In this document: one piece after another, positions 1 to 13,100 of the stretch
How positions within the stretch are numbered: position 1 is the stretch's first letter
Layout of the letters: each line of letters begins with the position of its first letter
Source of the DNA: Lycocorax pyrrhopterus obiensis
Lineage: Eukaryota > Chordata > Aves > Passeriformes > Paradisaeidae
DNA: 64,000 nt
Assembly (NCBI GenBank): GCA_014706295.1
Contig: JACSVZ010000008.1
Location: 4,218,848-4,282,847, forward strand
Direction: 5' to 3'
Program-made: the position numbers and the translations under genes
The notes under the pieces: model-generated
Databases searched by the model: none
What the model was told of the DNA's origin: nothing
The model's input: only the letters and a program-made list of their open reading frames with translations

Positions 1-3000
1 CTGTGATTAAACTCAGGCTTGAGTTCACTTAAGAATAAATTACAAACAACAAGGTTATCAAAGCAGTGAAGGTTTTTCTCAGTCGTACCAAGAGCTGCTG
101 GATTAACTGGGGCACGGACGTGTGGGCCTGATGTGCTGCAGCACCTTGTCGGTACTGGGGCTGATAGTGCAAGTTGTCTGTGGTAAATCTATTTTTATGC
201 GGTGGAAAGTCCACGGAGGCCCCCAGTGAGGATCTGGGCTGAGCGGTGACTTTCCCCAGGGCATGGTGTTCCACCAAAACCCCATGAAGCAGCAGAAAAA
301 ACTCCAGCAGCTTCCTCCCCTCTCCAGGCTGGGATTTACCACTGGACTGAGGGATCAAATTGCATGTTCAGCCTTGATGTGGTTTATTATGAGCCTCTGC
401 ACATGGGGTTTTTTCTCTGGCACAGGAAAAACAGGAGCAGGTGTGGAAGGACTTGTGTGCAGTGGTTATTCTTACTACCCTCATTTCTATTTTGTATTTT
501 TAGCATCAACTCTTTTTTCTTTTTGTTTAAGGCAGTGCTCAGCATCAATAGGAAGCTGGGCAAACACGTGAGGGAGATGATCAGCCTCCACTTGCTGAAG
601 GCTGCGGAAACTGTCCCTGCAATAACACCTCTCACTTTCCACTGATCACGGGTGCACGCTGATCCGTTCCTCACCCCTCCACTGTGCAAAACAACCTCCG
701 TGTGGGAAAGCAAAAACTCCACTGGCTAGTTTTGTCCTTCTCACCAGCCCAGGGCATTTTCCGCCATGGCACTGGAAGCCCCATGAGATGCAGCCGGAGC
801 AATGCCCACCAGTGGGCACAGTCATGGGGAACTGAGGATTCTGCAGGAGCTGGGGGAGCTGCTGCGGGTAGGGGAGCTGCAAATTCCCTGTATCTGGAGG
901 GGGATCTCGCAGAGCCGAGTTATCTGTCTTGTACCATCAGCTGATGGGGGAACTTGTAGCACTGGCAGTTTTGCCACGCAGTTTTGTTATTTTTTTCTGT
1001 GTCCGCAGCACGCCTCAGGAAATGAGATCGCTTTACAATTGGTAGCTGTGGGAAGTCCAAAGCAAATGTTTCACCCCTATCTCATGTACACCTGTGTAAC
1101 AGGGCCCTGAAGCCTGCAGAGAGGGTTAGCCTGTGCCCATCTCCTGCCCTGCTGTGCTCTGCCGGTGCCCCCACCCCACGGCACTTAGCAAGTAAAGAGT
1201 TTTCCACCTTCCTACAAACATGGAAGTGACTGGAGATCTGGATCTGAAACAGTCTGGGATGTGCAGGTCTTAAAAGTAAAGCATGCCTTTTGTGGGGTGT
1301 CGTGGAATGCCCAAGGAACACCGTCTGTAAACCACTCAAGACATACAATGAAAATAATCAGCTCTAATTAAAAAAGATCTCATCTCGGGCTAGAGGCCAC
1401 AAACTGCTGAAAGTTAACAAACTTTTTTTAAACAGAGAACAGCACATGAGCTAACCTACATTGGAACACTAACCTTGAAATGTGCCATGGCATGACTATC
1501 AGAGTTTAAGAGAAATGGGATTTTAAGTTAAATATTTTAGATCCGCAGAGGAGAACACAGTCACCATACCAAGGTCAGCTACCTCAAATTTACCTTCCAT
1601 AAACTGTGAGGAAGATTCATAGGATAATATTCTTCCTGCATAGATCCTGTGTATGTAAACTGAAAGATTAAATATCCCAACAGAATAGGCCTACAAAAAG
1701 AAGCAAATAAATGAGGAGCAGCTATCTGAGAACACAGCTTGCTCCTGGAGCCTTGCTTACAGCTACTGCACTGAAGTGCTGCCATTATTTTCAAATCACA
1801 TGCAAAGCAGATTTCTTAATCTGCAAAGCTCTTGCTTTGCATTTTTGTAAGGCATTAGTTTGGGGAGCGGGAACCAGGTGGAGGGAGAAGGCTGCCTTGG
1901 CACAGTGCACCCAGACCCCTGAGCAGACACCCAGGACTTTCCATTATGTGCCTGAAAAATCTGGAAGTAGTCTTAAACTATAATAAACACTTCAAAATCT
2001 AAAGTGTTGAACTGCTCCTTAGTCTTAACTTTCAGGACTGTTGTATCTCCCTACTGGCCTCAGGAGTAATCACTAATTTAGTAACATTACTAAATGTGGA
2101 CAACACTGCAGGAGTGCCTGGCACGAGGACATCCACTCTGCTGACAAGGGCAGAATACAGGGCAAAAGAAAATCCCAGCGGTAACCCAGAGGGGCATTAC
2201 AGCCAATTCTGTGGACATCAACCCCTCCTCTGCTCTAGCCCAGGTAAATGCTAATGGAGCAGGTTGGTCCAGAGGAGTGGTCTGGCATAGCAGTGCCAGG
2301 CCAATCTCTCTGCTATTTTTCCTCAGCAGGCAGCACAGGTTTACTTTGCAGCCTGTATTCCTGACAAGCAGCCAGATGGAAAGATGGACTCCCATGGGTG
2401 CAGGGGCACCCACAGTCCTGGTGCTTATCAGCGAGGCTTACAGGCAAGGCACTATCTGTCCAGGCAGGGTCCTGATAAAGAAGTTTCTCATTGATAACTG
2501 CTCAGAAATCAGATAAACCCTAACTGCTGTGAGGTCACTCTGCTGTCAGGGTCAAGTTTTCCCCTGCCCTAGCTGATGGGAGCTCAACCCTGGCTTCCAT
2601 GGGAATCCAAGCTGAGCCCTGCACCCCTCAAACACTCATTCCCATGGAGCAGCAAAGCCAGCAGACAGCTGGAGCAGCTGGGGAGTCTGAGGTGCTGGGC
2701 CTTGCCTGTGATTCTCAGCTCTTTATTTGCTCTGCTGAGAAAGTAGGAATACATATTTTGTACAGGCCACTGCTATGGGGAGCAGCCGATGCAGAAAAGG
2801 CTACATCTATTACAAGCAGAGCTGGAAACGAGAGTGAAGAGAGAATGATGGCAACAGAAAAAAAAAGAGAGGACAGACAGAGCACAGAGGAGAGTGTCTG
2901 AATGGCAGCTGGGTTCAACACAAGGAGCATTTGTTTTGCCCATCTTTCCCTTTGGGAAGGCAGAGCAGTTTTCTTTCCTGACACTCACTGCTGAAGTGGG

Positions 3001-6000
3001 ATGAGATTCATGAGACCTGGATATCCAATGGGCCCTGAGCACATTGGTCCATCTCAGGGAGTATCCATGAGCTGCCCTCTTAAAGGCCCAAAATCACCCT
3101 GATGCCCCTCAGAAGTGAGCTCCCCTCCAGGCAGGCATTCCAGCTAAATTTAAGGATGCCTTTTGCCAACAGCTCCTGTTCAACCAACCAATCAGCCTTT
3201 GGTGACTGAAAGCAAAAATCTCTCCTGCTTCAAAATAGCAAAGAGCTGGCAAGCCAGAGAGAGAGGTTTGGGTCCAGCTGGGGGGATTTCTAAATCCAGC
3301 CCTGAGTAAAGATTAATTCTTAACCTGGGTCACATCTGAGCTCAGCACTTGACCCGTGTTCACCCCTGCACCCAGAGCATCATGGCCCAGGCAGCCCATG
3401 GCATCCCTCAGCCTCTTGTGCCATCGCCTCTCTCCTCTGAGGGCAGTATCAGGGCCTGGTCCATGCAGATAAGATTCAGATCTTGTAAGAAAGCACTGAC
3501 ATTTATCGTGTAGAAATCAGACACTTGTTATCATATAGATCTCACAGAAGAGCAACTCCTTCTTTCTTCCCATGGTGAAGGCCAACAAGTGCAGAGGGAG
3601 ATCATTGCTGCAAAGCCACAGCTGCATCAAGATCAAGCACAGCTGCTGACAGACAGGAAGCTGCCAACAACCTTTCCCCATCAGCAATCTCCCCTCTCTC
3701 CCAGAAATGTTAACCAAGCAACAGGCCTGTCCTTCAGGTGGAAAAAGCAATTTCCTTGCTGCTGGGAGTGCTGATGCTTTCTGCTTGCACCTGCTGAAGC
3801 AGGAGGTTTTGGCTGGCAAATTCAGGACTACAGTGTAAAAGCTTATCATGTTAAGACATGATACGGCAGCCAAGCTCTGGTTACTGATTAGGGAGGCAAT
3901 TTCAGCAGCTGACTGTCCTTTAAAACTCCATCCCGGAGCAGCACCAGCCCCGCAGTGCAAGCAGGACCTGCACAGTGGAGAAAGAGGTCATGCAGCATTT
4001 GTTGGGAAAATACCCCTAAACCCATAAGGAATTAACAAGGAAGAGAAGGATGGTGGGACAAAGATGTTTTCAAAGCAAAGCCTGGTGCCCTGTTCCTCCA
4101 CTGCTTCTTGGAGAACGTGTTTTCACTGCGAACCAGTTGGCGTTGCTGCATACGTTACTGGTTCAAGCTCAGTTACCCAGGAATTAGACACAGCTATTTT
4201 TCCATCAGATGGTTTCTCCAGCACAGGACAATGTCACACAAGTGAGCTACTCAGCAGCTTTTAGATGCTTTTTGTCAGCCTTGGGCTCTTGCCCATAGAT
4301 CCACCTCTGGCAGCTCACCTTGCCTCCACTGCCTGCACGAGTGCAAACTTATTTCTATGTACAAGCACCATTGGTGACACAGACAAACTTCACACCATGT
4401 GTAAGGAGAAAGGACATCAGTAAATTTGGGAAGATGAACAGTAAGCAGGGATGCTCCTGCAGAGGTCTCCCCATGAACCAGACCTGCTTCTCTCACCCTG
4501 TGTGTGGAGCAGAGCTGGTGTCTGGGCCCCAGTTAACCAGCCTGGAGTTGTAGTTTTGTGATCTTCACCAAGCTGTTGGGGAAAGAGGTGAATTTATGTT
4601 TACATTAGAAGAGAACAGGGTGGGGGGTTTTTTATTTCCTATCAACCAAAGGAGCTGAGCATTTCTTAGCTAGTTTTAAGCACATTTGATTTAGTAGAAG
4701 CATCCTTTTATTTTGAAATGTGACAGAAGACAAAAATGAGGAAAAACATGAAAATCAGATCTGCCACAGGAGCCTCTCCCCAGCGGGACTGGCAGTCCCC
4801 AGGCCTCCAAGCCCTTTTGAAGGATCTGCTCTGTGCTCTCTGGGTGGATGCTGCTGCAGCACGAAGCAACAGGCTCCAAACTGCTGTCGCCCAGGCTCAG
4901 AAACTGCAGTGCTGACAAAGATGCTCTGCCCCCTTTCAAGATGAGCACATCCCTTTTGAAAACATAATTTGCATTAACTAGGAAAAAAGATTTTTTGTCT
5001 TTTCTTACTTCAAGGACTCAGGGGTCAGTCAGCAGGGTAAGCCAAAGCCTGGGGCAAGAGTCACCTCATCCAATATTTCCAGCAAAGAGCACAGCAGGGA
5101 GGCCGGGCCAGGCTGACCAGGGAGGTGAGAGTCACAAGACTCTTGCACTTGCAGTACCTTGTGCCTTTGCAGTGAGAAGCAAAATATGTCTTTCCATGAA
5201 CCCTATGTAACATGGCAGCTCAGTACCATAAGAGAACATTAAGGCAAAGCACATGGAGACATTAAAAAGTATTTGACACCTATTTGCCAAAAGTTCCAGA
5301 TGTGGACAGGCAAGATGGATAGCAGTGTCTGACACTTATCAGGTGTCATGCACAGGCCATTGGCAAATTTTTGAATTCAAAATAAACTTTGCTAGCAGGG
5401 GATTATGTTGTTCTTTATTGTCCCCTCCTTGTCTGCAGACCACCTTCTGGCAATCAGATGCCGTACCACAATTTCTGTCTCCTTGTCTGCAATAGAAATC
5501 ACTTCTAGGGCATCACTACCACTATTATTTAAAAGGTCCTGGCAATCTGGTGGAAGGAGGCTCGGGCCCACCTGACTGCATTCTCTCATGGGCTGCTGTG
5601 AAACTTCTCAGGTGTTAGCTGAACCCACTGCCTATCCAGAGATGGTCTCCAGGAAACCAACAGGAACTTCACATCCAACACTCAGAGTGGTTTGAGATCC
5701 TGCCTGGGAATTTCTTGCTCTTACTCCACTCCAAGACACTTAAGTATGCAGAAGATCATCTTGTTCATTCCTTTTTTTCGTTTACCCCATGCATTTCACC
5801 CACAGATCTCAGGGTAACTCTCCGACACAAGCACTTTTTACTCCTCTTACAGTATTCAGTGGCTAACACCAGCTCACTCATCACATGCCTCTCCCAGTCT
5901 TTCACTGATCACTCATCCAATTCCTCTTTGTTTCCGCAGAAAATTGCATTAAAAAGCTCACATAGAGAAATCCTTGCATCTTGGTCCAATGCCAACTAGT

Positions 6001-9000
6001 AAGTCTCTTTCACAACAATGAGCATGTAAAAAGACTTTGCTGTATTTTGTGCACAGAAGATGCCAAAAATTCAAGAACTAGATATTTAAAACATTGCTAT
6101 AAACACCCAAATTATTAAAAACTTTGGTGTTAAGGCACCATATTATCCTTCACTTCTCCCTAGACAAATAGTATCACAGACATTTTCTGTTCTGAATGGA
6201 AGCAATATGTTTTCCGAAGGTACTGTGTTTAATATCCCAACAGTCTGCCTGGCTCTTCAGCTGTAAAGACACAGCAAACGATGGTTTTGGAAAAAAGGCA
6301 GCCAGGCAAATAGTTCTCATTGGGAAATGGCTGTTTTTACGCCTGCCCATGACAAGGAAGAGCTAGAAACCACCAAATTGCAAAATGAAAAAGCACTAGA
6401 AGGCACTTTGGACAGAGTTCCTGGGAAGTGCGTAAAAGCACTTTTCAAACCAAAAATTAATCATTTGTAGCAAGCTCTAAAATAGCCATAGATGTTGCAA
6501 AACAAGAGGAAAGAAAGTTGACAAATGCTTCTCACCACAACTTTATGCACTTAGCTTTAACGTAACAATCTTCAGTTCTGTAATTTCAAGACTACAGAAG
6601 GGTTTGCCTTGTGAGCTGCCAGACTAGCTACGTCCTCCTTCGCAGGACTACATCTGGGCATCTTATAACGAAAAGTTTCACAGAACACATCTAGGTAACA
6701 CCAACTATCTCAGTCTTTTCATAGAAACACAAAGTAAAGGTAATCTTTGCTCTCTCAGTGCTGAGCAAAAAGAGAACACCAAACAAAAGTGAGATGGGTG
6801 AAGCCACACATTAACAAGATCACTTGTGTTTCTCATTGTCTGGTGTCAAGGCTAATCAGGCTCCCACAGTAATTCTGGACGTGGAAGCGCAGCAGTAATC
6901 GCACCCAGTGCAAGCACTGCACCATTTTGCTGACACGTCTCCATGTGCACACAGAGAAGGAAACCATCCACACCGAGCCTGTGTCAGGGCAGGACCAAAA
7001 CACCCCATCCAGGAGCTTTCAGGAGCACAAACGAAGAGAACCAGCCCGGGGAGCTTTTGCCACACAGAGGCAGCGACCAGCACCGGCATCTCCCCTTGCA
7101 ACACAGGGGACTTGCTTTCCTGCTGCAAAGGGGAAGTGAGGGCTCACTTCTGCCCACTGCCCCGGTGCTTCACCCGTCTTTAGAGCAACAGAGGACACAG
7201 CAATCACCTCCCGCCGCTCTCCTCCAGTCCAGGCCCGTCGAGAAAAAAAAAAAGAGCCTGCTCTGACAACCTTGTAGGGAGACAGAACAAGGCACTGGTT
7301 TCTTTCTTTCACGAAATACTGAAGCACAGAACAACCATCCCCATCACTCCATTTTATAACATCTACCATATCTCTCGCCAGTATGAGAATTAAGAGCGCT
7401 TCAATTAAACCAAAACTGGTTTTAGTCAAACCAAATCACTTCTCATGAGTGTTGCATACTATTTGAAGAAGTACGCTGAGGTTATAGCTCTGAGATCTCA
7501 CACTTGACAGGAATTCTGCACAAACACGGACTTCTTGTAAATCTTGCTGCTTTATGCTGATGAAGGAGAAAGAACTAGTAGAACATCAAAAAGGAGGTTT
7601 CAGTTGTAAGACTTTTTTGCTGTACAGAAAGGAATAGAAATGCAGGTTAAACAGAGTTCACAGAAAACTAATCTTCAATTAATCTTTGAAATAAATGCCT
7701 GACCTCACACATACTTTACAGTTAAAACTCAACATTCCTGAAGGGAGCTTTGCTGCCTAATCCAACAAGCTCCCCACCTACTTTTTTTTTTTTTTAACTA
7801 AATACACAATCTTACATAAGTTCATTCTCTCAAATCATTGAACAAACAGGAATTATTCAAAGGGATTGCTTAAAAAGACATGCCTTAAAAGAAACACTGC
7901 ACAGTGTGTTATGCTGAGCATCTGGCACAACGTCGTCTCCAGTAATAAAATAATTAGCTGGCAGGAGCCTTGGACATTTACTCTAGGAGATGAACTGGCA
8001 TAATTGGTTTCTGTAACTCCATACACATTTATATGAAATGTATTTTAAGAAAAGCTGGAAAGCTAAAGTGTTCTGGGTATCTTCAGAAGAGAGATCTCTC
8101 CAAACCACAGTGCCAATCACACTGATCCCTCTTATATCAGGCCTTCTTAACTATGGACCTACTCCTACCTGTCTGCTGAGCTCTGTGGTTTCGGTGGATT
8201 CAGGGTGTTTCTCTGCACACCTCATGATGGTTGAATTGGTTAAAAGGGATACATCTAATGATTAAAAGGGATACATCTGATGATTAAAAGAGATACATGA
8301 CCCTGAACTTCATTCAGTTTTGCAGTTACCTGCAGGTAACTTTTCACACTTACTTCAGACCAGTATTTGAAGGGGGAAAAAAAGATGATTTTATATGCTA
8401 GGATAGCCCGCAAACTATCTGCCTCCAAATTACAAGAAAAGTAAGTTTGATGAGGCAGGCAATCCATGCTCTACAAAATTTGCTCAAAGGGCAAACGTAT
8501 GGAAGGAAAAAAACCCCAAACAACTACCCAAAACATGTATTGCCACCTTCCACTTGAATATGAAACTAAAAGTTAGTAGAAAAAAATCTGACTTTTGAGT
8601 TTGTGGTAAAAGTGCACACTAGCTTTAACTGAAATCAGACAAAAATAATGTGCAATACAGCCTGCTGAGAAATGTTTCAGTGAGAAACTAGGGCTGTCCT
8701 ACCTTCAGGCCACAGGAAAATCTGAATTAAAGATCTGACTGCAGAAATGTAACTCCTAGAGGCTGACTAGACAATTATTTAGTAAAACAGAAAGAACACA
8801 CACAGGCACGTGCACTCACTCTCTCCCTGAACCTACAGGCACAGAAGTAGCTGGCCTAGTTTTGAGTTTTGCTGCTGCTCATTTCCAGCACCCATTTGCT
8901 GGCCTATTTGTTTGTGGTTAGCAGTCTAGCTTGCAGAATTCTCTGCAGAAGAGATTTTTGCTACACATTTCAGATGTACATGCTTTCTTGATTTGCACAT

Positions 9001-9640
9001 GCTTTCCCCCTCACACCCTTTAAGCAAATGTAATGTTCCCCCCCCATTTTCCAGAAGAATCCAGTTGTTTTGACTATTCTCTTTCAATGCCCTCTAGTGT
9101 TGTAAACATCTTCCCACCCTATCACCATGTCAGTGAGAAGACTGCTGGTGCACTACTGCACAAAGTCACATTGTCCCTTCACTTGCCCCATGTCCCCTGG
9201 CATCTCTGGCCATTATCTCTTACTATAAAGTTGGACAATGTGGTCTGCCTGTATTTCATCTAAAACCACTTCAGACAGGTCCCAGTTGCAGCTCCTGCTA
9301 AAACAGCACCTGGGCTCCCCGAGCAACACAAAGTAAGAAGCCATCCATGGCATCCCAGGGCTTTAAGCTGTATTAGGCAAACGTCTGGAGGACTAGAGCA
9401 CGGGACCTGTAACCTGTGAATTCTCTGTCGGATATTAAGAGCAGGGTATCTCCTCCCACCACAAAGAAAGTTTGCTGCTTTCTTGCTCTGGCTTCTGGCA
9501 CTACAATTACTCATGTGTTTTTACTGAAGACACTCATATGGAAACACTTTCACAACTATTTATTTTGGCCAAAGTTGAAACGTATATTGTATCTTAGTTA
9601 AGACACAGGAAACAGAATTCCAAGGACTCTGAAGAAACAT
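1..9640. other. Intergenic region downstream of KIFBP
   Basis: I find no supportable gene in this stretch. It is AT-rich with scattered short open frames on both strands that lack splice sites, domain similarity or codon continuity. In mammals the next gene after KIFBP is serglycin (SRGN). I looked for its Ser-Gly repeat and cysteine-containing second exon on the minus strand and did not see them, so SRGN probably lies beyond the left edge. A somewhat more GC-rich patch at about 6860-7270 has no recognisable content. A short tandem repeat near 8240 is listed separately. Confidence 0.6.
8240..8300. repeat. 22-bp tandem repeat, nearly three copies
   Basis: A unit beginning TTAAAAGGGATACATCT is repeated in direct orientation, with copies starting at 8240, 8262 and 8284. 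The second differs by one base from the first, and the third is shortened and slightly diverged. It is intergenic and has no evident function. It looks like a small local minisatellite. Confidence 0.8.
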
Positions 9641-9657
9641 TTAGCCAAGCTAGTCAA

Positions 9658-9663
9658 TTTATT
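9658..9663 (-). terminator. KIFBP: Likely KIFBP polyadenylation signal
   Basis: An AATAAA hexamer on the minus strand is the first one met about 530 bases after the KIFBP stop codon. It is followed downstream on the minus strand by a T/G-rich stretch, as expected of a cleavage region. A second AATAAA at 9559-9564 is a possible alternative. The poly(A) site itself is inferred. Confidence 0.5.
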
Positions 9664-10192
9664 GAGTCTCTATGAACTAGGTTTTGATTAACACGGGAAA
9701 AGAACAACAAGCAACATACAAAATAAATACTAAAAACCAAATTCCCTTCACATTCATAAAGTTTTCTGGGGACAGACTTTAGAAGAGATAAAATGCATTG
9801 TAGTTGGAAGAACGTGCCTCAGGTTCATTAGAAAAAAATTTCTTAAGAAGATTCTCTTAAAATAAACTATTTTCATACAGCACTACACTTAAAAACTGAA
9901 TCATACACCAAAGAAAAAGCTGTGAGGGAGAAAAGGTTTATATTTACATATAGGACACACAGTACAAAGCATTAGCTGGACTTATACTTTACATTTAGAG
10001 TTTATACCATTAGTGTGGCTGAGCTACGGACCAGGAGAGCTCTGAGTTTTTCACAAGGTTGCACTAGTGCAGGCTCTAGGTGGATGTCCCTGCAGACACC
10101 TTAGTTCTATCAATCAGTACGGAAGCTGTGCGACAGCACTGGCTTGGACAGGTAACTGTTCTGATAGTGCCCATTGCCTCCAAGGCCAGTAT

Positions 10193-13100
10193 TTATACAA
10201 ATGAAGACAGCTTTGCTCTTAGCCTCTCCATGCTTGCTGGAAGAAGATTCACCATCTCCTTACTGAGTTCTAGTTCAGTTTCAATGGCAGGGACAGCATC
10301 TGGATACTTCTCACAATAGTCTACCAGAAATGTGTAATATTCCAATGATGTCTGCATATTTTCCAGTTGCTTTTTGCTATCTGAAGTAATAAGCTTACCA
10401 TATAGTCGTGCAATATGAAATTTAGCCACCATTGCAGGGCGAAGAACATCTTCCTCGAGCTTTTCAGGAAACACCTTATCAGGGTTCCTCAAAGAATCCA
10501 AGAAGAGTTCATAATATTTGATTGCGAACTGAGCCAGAGAATTAATTTTTTTCACTGTGTGGGAGTCTAGTTTCTCTAACCTGTTACCAATAGCTACCTT
10601 TAAATCCATCATCTCATAATAGGTGTCAGCTAGTTCACACTGAAGCTGCCTACAAATCAACAGGTAGTACTGGGGGTTCAGGTCTGCATAGATTGGCTCC
10701 AGCATGTCTATTCTACGCTTGTGCATTTTGCAGCGCCTCTCATAGTCTTCCTCAAAGAAAGCAAGTACCTTAAACAAAGCACTGTGATCCTGAACAATTT
10801 CAATATGGTCAGTAACATAACCATCAACCTGAAAGAACTCTTTTGCTTCCTGAACATAGTTCTGGCCAACCAGGAAGATTTCTCTGGCTTCTTGAAAATC
10901 TAAAGGATATACGCTGCTTACTTTCTCCTCCATGGCTAAGACAGAGTCACATATATCACTTGTTCCAAAAAGAACAGCTTTTTTCCTGCCCTTCTCTTTT
11001 TCATCCTCTTCTTTTTTCCTTTGGGCTTTAAGTTCCAATTGCCTGTCTGGATCCAGCTCTCCTATGTTATCCTGAAATGAGAAAACAAATCTGGCTTTTA
11101 AAGAGATACTTACACTGAATCATTTTGAGTCACCTTTGAAATATAAACTAGTGAGCAACAAGACAAAAGAGAAATAATTGATATATTAGGCCTTATATTA
11201 ACAAAAGAATAATGTAAATTACAGTATCAATTCTGAAAAGACATAAAATTAACGTGGTTCAGTCTCCCTACCCTATGTGACAAAATAGCCAAAGGAATAA
11301 ATGTTAAGCCCAAAGGCTCTGCTCCACAAAGAGTTTCAGCAAATGCTGTTTTAAACATCTGTAGAAATACTTAAATGAATTAAATGAACTGAATCAAATC
11401 TGAATTAATCAAATGCTTGAATGAATGAGAACATCAGCACACAAAACTGTTGCATATTAAGACAATGTTCTTACTAGCAGCTAAAAAAAAAGGAATCTGT
11501 CAAATCAAGCTGCAAGAAAATGCAGCAGAGAGGAGGAAAAATTGTGAGGTTGCCATAAAAGCAATGCACTGATCACTCCACAGAGCTGATCTCCTATCTG
11601 TGCTTACTCTTAAGTGCTGCATTTAAGTCAAAGCATACCATGAAACACTTGCTACACTGCAAGCATTTGTTGTTTTGTTCACTGGGCAATTGCTTACTCC
11701 TTGTTACCAACTGCAAATTGATTCCTCTTGCAAACATCAAAGCAGACTTAGTTTGCTGTTAGACAATGACAGCTACAGAACAGATTTTCTGTTACCTCAA
11801 GCAATTTTCGAGCGCTTTGCAGAAGATTCAGGCAATACTTAATCCAACACCTTGCAATTTCAGCTTTCCTCTCTGGAAGGTCCTGTTGGTCTGGCTCTGT
11901 TTCATCTACTGAATGGACATAAACACATAAAAACTTTAAGAGAAGTCCAACAAGACCCTCAAATGTTACATGCAAAGAATATGATGCTTGTATTTAATTT
12001 TTCCTCATGGTTAGACAGAAACATGTTCTCCATGTTAGTTTATGTAATAGTTCTGTAAACTGTCATTTCTGGTAGAAACCCGTATGGATTAACATGGATT
12101 TATCATGTATGAATTCTGAAAATAAATAGATCATAATGTATCTTTAAAAAGACCTTTCATCTTCAAGGTGTTTTACTGGAAAAGGTTTCCAGGTCTCTTT
12201 GTAGTAAGAGAAAGAAATCAGGATAATTCATTTTCTGAGATTCAGCTGCCTGCCCAGTAATTGTTTCTGAAGATAAGGGCTTTGGTATTGCAATGGGCCC
12301 CAGACTTGCTACCAAAAAAGGGAACAAAATAGGGGAAACTGCCTTTAGTTAAGCTACCTGGTACAAACCTAGGATTTATTAGCTCTACAACTTCTGTATT
12401 TTTCTCCCCGAAGTCTCTCCACTATCATAAATAGCAGCACTGCTGAAGTCTCAAGATAACATTTTCATAAACCAAACACATCTCAACAAAAACTCACTTC
12501 CCAGTCTCTATGCAGAAGGCAGCAAGTTAGCTGAACAATGAGAGGACATTCCTACAGGATGGCAGCACTTCTGTTCACCAAATAAAAAGCCAACTTCAGA
12601 CTCTGAAAGTTTCTTCTACTGGTATTCACACTGGACTGCCAAGTTGTTCCTTTGCATCAATGCCCAAACAACAAGGAGGGCAGCTACAACTCCAAAAACA
12701 GCCATTGATGAGGCTGCAGCATCCAGCAACAAAAGACAATACAAGTACCTTCTGGATTTGGGGTTTGAAAAGCTGCAATTTTGCTCCCTCTTTTAAAGCT
12801 ATTCCCAGGAAGCATCTGGTTTGGTTCACTGAATCACTGCCCTCTGATCACTGAGGCAAACAGCATTTTTAGCATGTGTAAAAAGCCAAATGGATGAACA
12901 GAGACATTGCCACTGTTGAAGTGGATATTGTTTTAAATTTCACTTTTATTCTGGTATGCTTTCTGAAACACCAGCAACAAGCACTTGAGTTTTTCTCACA
13001 GGGTCTACTCGTAGCCAATCTTGAGCTGTAGTAGCAGTTGCTTTTCAGAAACATTCAACTTTATTGAAAAATACTTTAGAAAATTAACACTGGGGTAAGT

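Noticed and set aside
29..358. Minus-strand open frame of 109 codons as a serglycin exon or other gene
   Set aside because: It has no Ser-Gly repeat, no cysteine pattern and no signal peptide resembling SRGN, and no partner exons were found.
3517..3960. Minus-strand open frame of 147 codons
   Set aside because: It has no known domain and no supported splice partners, and lies in ordinary intergenic sequence. A frame of this length can occur by chance.
5392..5589. Minus-strand open frame of 65 codons that looks mildly protein-like
   Set aside because: I could not link it to any family or to neighbouring splice sites. It may be an old repeat fragment, but evidence is insufficient.
7019..7429. 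Minus-strand open frame of 136 codons in a GC-richer patch
   Set aside because: No similarity is recognised, and it spans a poly-purine run typical of non-coding sequence.
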